A stretch of DNA of 8,156 nt from positions 1-8,156 of the forward strand of contig JANXXV010000919.1 in NCBI GenBank assembly GCA_025350445.1, written 5' to 3'. The stretch's first letter is position 1, and the number at the start of each line of letters is the position of its first letter. The translations under genes and the position numbers were made by a program. Origin of the DNA: Bryobacteraceae bacterium. GTDB lineage: Bacteria > Acidobacteriota > Terriglobia > Bryobacterales > Bryobacteraceae. Positions 6,289 to 8,156 of this stretch are shown here, piece after piece. Below the pieces are notes generated by a model. It saw nothing but the letters and a program-made list of their open reading frames with translations. It had not been told where the DNA came from and did no database searches.

Positions 6289-7477
6289 TAATCATTGCCA
6301 CCGGAGAAATGGTGCGCCGCTGTGCGAAATAGTTCTGCTGGGAAAGATTCCGGTAGACGTTCCCTGCCACCCCAGCCGCCACCGGGCCACTTACAGGCCG
6401 GCCGCCGGTCAGCAATACCACCACCGTTAGTTTCTTGCTCAGCACGTCGTTGAACGATCCGAACCACCCGAGATGCGTCGGCGTGGCACTGTCGGTGCAA
6501 GTGCCGGTCTTGCCAAATATCGGCTCGTTAGGGTCGTAATTGGCCCGTCTGGCCGTACCGTACTCTACCGCTCCCATCATGCCGGGCTTCACCTCGGGGA
6601 TCGATTCCTGAATCGCCAGATGGCGTTTCACGCGGGGAACGAATTTCTCCAACTCTCCCAAATTCGCCGGATGTTGCAGGTAATAGAGCGTTCCGCCGTT
6701 CGCTACCGCAGAGACCAAACCTGCCAGTTGCAGGGGCGTAAGCGCGATCCCTTCGCCGAAACTCGTCATCATTCCCATGCCGCCATTCTTTGGGGGAGCC
6801 GCCGGCAGCGTGCCCGGCTGCTCGCCGTCGATATTCAGGCCAGCCTTCTCTCCCAAACCGAACAATCGCGCGTAGTAGCTTACCTTTTCAAAACCCAACT
6901 TGATTCCGACGTTCGCGAAGTAATTGTTGTTGGAGTGAGCCAGGGCATTAGTAAGATTCATGCTCGTGCGGCCGTAGAGCCTCATCGCCGTGTTGCGGTC
7001 GATGATTCCTTCACTCAACCCTGCCAAGGCCGCCACAATCTTTATAGTGGAACACGGCTGGAATCCGCTCTTTAGGGCCAATTTCTGATTCACGATGGTC
7101 AGGACGCGGCCGGTGGCCGGATCCGCCACGACAATGGTTCCGTTAAACGGACCAAGAGCGTCAACGGCGGCGCGCCGGACTACCAGATCTTCCCCGTCAA
7201 TCTGGTCTCCCAGTGTGGAATCGGCGAATGTGGGTTCCGTCCACGGTCCGGATCCAACGCGCCCGCCCGCAGGTACAAACGAGCTGGCGTGCTTCGACCG
7301 CGGCTTGTGTTTCCTCAATTCTTTGGCGGCATTGGGCGGTTTGGTGAGGGGCTTGGCTACGACCGGTTTGGACTTCCGATTCGCTTTCTTCGCCTTCGCC
7401 ATACCGAAGGACATTCCTGTAAGGGAGATGATACACAGCAACAGGAGGATGAAGCGAGGTAGGGGGGTGAGACGCAT
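6275..7477 (-). CDS. exported single-domain penicillin-binding transpeptidase
   Basis: A 400-residue protein with a hydrophobic N-terminal signal or anchor (about residues 6-25) and a long Lys/Pro/Arg-rich linker (about 27-65). A penicillin-binding transpeptidase domain follows, from about residue 95. Catalytic motifs: S143-T-I-K146, S182-N-N184 and K323-T-G325. The stretches SNNNYFANVGIKLG, ARLFGLGEKAGL and IALTPLQLAGLVSAVANGG are typical of D,D-transpeptidases that cross-link peptidoglycan in the periplasm. It lacks the N-terminal pedestal domain of class B PBPs and the glycosyltransferase of class A PBPs, and the gap between SxxK and SxN (39 residues) is short. The only two cysteines outside the signal flank the active site (C142 before S143; C327 after KTGT). 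The start ATG has a tight AGGAA upstream. A structural or regulatory transpeptidase, or a beta-lactam sensor/hydrolase, are both conceivable; the first is likelier. Confidence 0.88.
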   Translation of the reverse strand: MRLTPLPRFILLLLCIISLTGMSFGMAKAKKANRKSKPVVAKPLTKPPNAAKELRKHKPRSKHASSFVPAGGRVGSGPWTEPTFADSTLGDQIDGEDLVVRRAAVDALGPFNGTIVVADPATGRVLTIVNQKLALKSGFQPCSTIKIVAALAGLSEGIIDRNTAMRLYGRTSMNLTNALAHSNNNYFANVGIKLGFEKVSYYARLFGLGEKAGLNIDGEQPGTLPAAPPKNGGMGMMTSFGEGIALTPLQLAGLVSAVANGGTLYYLQHPANLGELEKFVPRVKRHLAIQESIPEVKPGMMGAVEYGTARRANYDPNEPIFGKTGTCTDSATPTHLGWFGSFNDVLSKKLTVVVLLTGGRPVSGPVAAGVAGNVYRNLSQQNYFAQRRTISPVAMITGGL

Positions 7478-7586
7478 GTTCCTATTTTTTACATCCTTAG
7501 ATCTCTAGTATCGTAACATTTTTAACACACTTTGTTTCCTGTGTCTCTAGATCACATATCGGCAAAAGTACTAGAAACCTATAGTT
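7478..7586. other. AT-rich intergenic region upstream of the transpeptidase gene
   Basis: A 109-nt AT-rich gap between the SDR gene end and the transpeptidase start, both on the minus strand. It contains AGATCT (7499-7504) and three CTAG tetramers (near 7505, 7547 and 7571). A weak -10-like GATACT on the minus strand (7507-7512) has no good -35 partner. A 5-bp GAAAC/GTTTC hairpin (7574-7588) overlaps the SDR stop codon. The transpeptidase promoter probably lies here but cannot be fixed by eye. Confidence 0.4.
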
Positions 7587-8156
7587 TCAGGCCGCGGTCC
7601 AGCCGCCGTCGATCGGGATCACCGAGCCGTTCACAAATCCTGCCTCCTCAGACACGAGATAAAGTGCCAGATTGGCGATCTCGGTGGGTTTTCCCAAGCG
7701 GCCAATCGGCTGCCGCTGATTCAACTGTTGGCGCATCTCTTCCTTTTCATGCTTGTGGTACTTTTCGAGATACCCTTCGACGAACGGCGTGTCGACGGTT
7801 CCCGGGCAAATGCAGTTGACCCGGAACTGAGTGGGGTAATCCACGGCAAGCTGCCGCGTCATCGCCACGATGGCACCCTTCGTTGCACAATAAGCGAACC
7901 GCTTTTTCACGCCGATCAATCCGGCTACCGAGCCAATGTTCACAATCGACCCATGTGATGCCACCAGCAGAGGCACCGCGTGCTTGGTGACAAGGAAGGC
8001 TCCTTCCACGTTGACGCGAAACACCCGCTGAAAGTCCGCCAGCTCCGTTTCTTCCACACCGCCAACCAGTCCAATTCCCGCGTTGTTTACCAGAATATCA
8101 AGATTCCCCAGGCTTGCGAACGCCTGCTTCACCGAAGTCTCGTCGGTGATATCGCA
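7587..8156 (-). CDS. short-chain dehydrogenase/reductase, C-terminal part
   Basis: The last 189 residues of a classical SDR oxidoreductase; the N-terminus with the TGxxxGIG nucleotide-binding motif lies beyond the right edge. Visible are CDITD (residues 1-5, adenine-contact region), NNAG (24-27), the structural Asn49, and the catalytic S76, Y89 and K93 in the order S-Y-x-x-x-K. PGTVDTP (118-124) and the C-terminal IDGGWTAA are also present. The CICPGTVDTP segment and the GGW ending recall the subgroup of 2-keto-3-deoxy-L-fuconate (and related sugar-acid) dehydrogenases and BDH2/DHRS6-like enzymes. The substrate is therefore a guess, possibly a deoxy-sugar acid. The frame is open to the window edge; an internal GTG at 8132 is not the true start because conserved sequence precedes it. 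Confidence 0.9.
   Translation of the reverse strand, partial: CDITDETSVKQAFASLGNLDILVNNAGIGLVGGVEETELADFQRVFRVNVEGAFLVTKHAVPLLVASHGSIVNIGSVAGLIGVKKRFAYCATKGAIVAMTRQLAVDYPTQFRVNCICPGTVDTPFVEGYLEKYHKHEKEEMRQQLNQRQPIGRLGKPTEIANLALYLVSEEAGFVNGSVIPIDGGWTAA

Noticed and set aside
6275..7477. Calling the transpeptidase a class A beta-lactamase because of the cysteine pair
   Set aside because: The SNN motif, the LTPLQLA and ANGG segments, and the absence of a recognisable ExxLN omega loop fit a PBP transpeptidase.
7574..7588. GAAAC/GTTTC hairpin as terminator of the SDR gene
   Set aside because: The stem is only 5 bp and AT-rich, overlaps the stop codon, and is not followed by a continuous T-run.
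1..8156. Mobile elements, CRISPR arrays, tRNA, rRNA, frameshifted genes
   Set aside because: I looked on both strands and saw no transposase or integrase sequence, direct-repeat array, RNA gene or broken reading frame.

Overview
The window is GC-rich chromosomal DNA, densely packed with genes on both strands. It has no sign of mobile elements, CRISPR arrays, rRNA or tRNA. The gene content suggests a Gram-negative-type soil bacterium, and by overall impression an acidobacterium (Bryobacter/Solibacter-like). The hints are a futalosine-pathway menaquinone gene, an exported HEAT-repeat protein, a soluble hybrid PAS histidine kinase, and an L27 that lacks the N-terminal extension seen in Firmicutes. 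The taxonomic placement is inference, not proof.

Layout, left to right. (1) The 3' end of a menaquinone-biosynthesis gene of the MqnD type (+), cut by the window edge. (2) An exported HEAT-repeat protein (+). (3) A convergent two-gene unit on the minus strand: a 767-residue hybrid sensor kinase (REC-PAS-PAS-HisKA-HATPase-REC), followed after 7 nt by a 69-residue lysine-rich protein of unknown function. (4) A 223-nt divergent intergenic region with a good candidate promoter for (5) the classical rplU-rpmA-obgE block (+). An intrinsic terminator sits directly in front of obgE. (6) A convergent, exported, single-domain penicillin-binding transpeptidase (-). (7) The C-terminal part of a short-chain dehydrogenase (-), running off the right edge.

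Most of the region is ordinary housekeeping sequence, and I see no clear new multi-gene system. The most distinctive observation is in the transpeptidase. Its only two cysteines outside the signal segment lie immediately before the nucleophilic serine (Cys-Ser-x-x-Lys) and immediately after the Lys-Thr-Gly-Thr strand. These are the same relative positions as the Cys69-Cys238 disulfide of class A carbapenemases, so an active-site disulfide or redox switch is plausible. Also worth a look are the obgE start (terminator U-tract abutting the start codon, no Shine-Dalgarno), the TKVD in place of NKxD in Obg, and the small protein coupled to the hybrid kinase.
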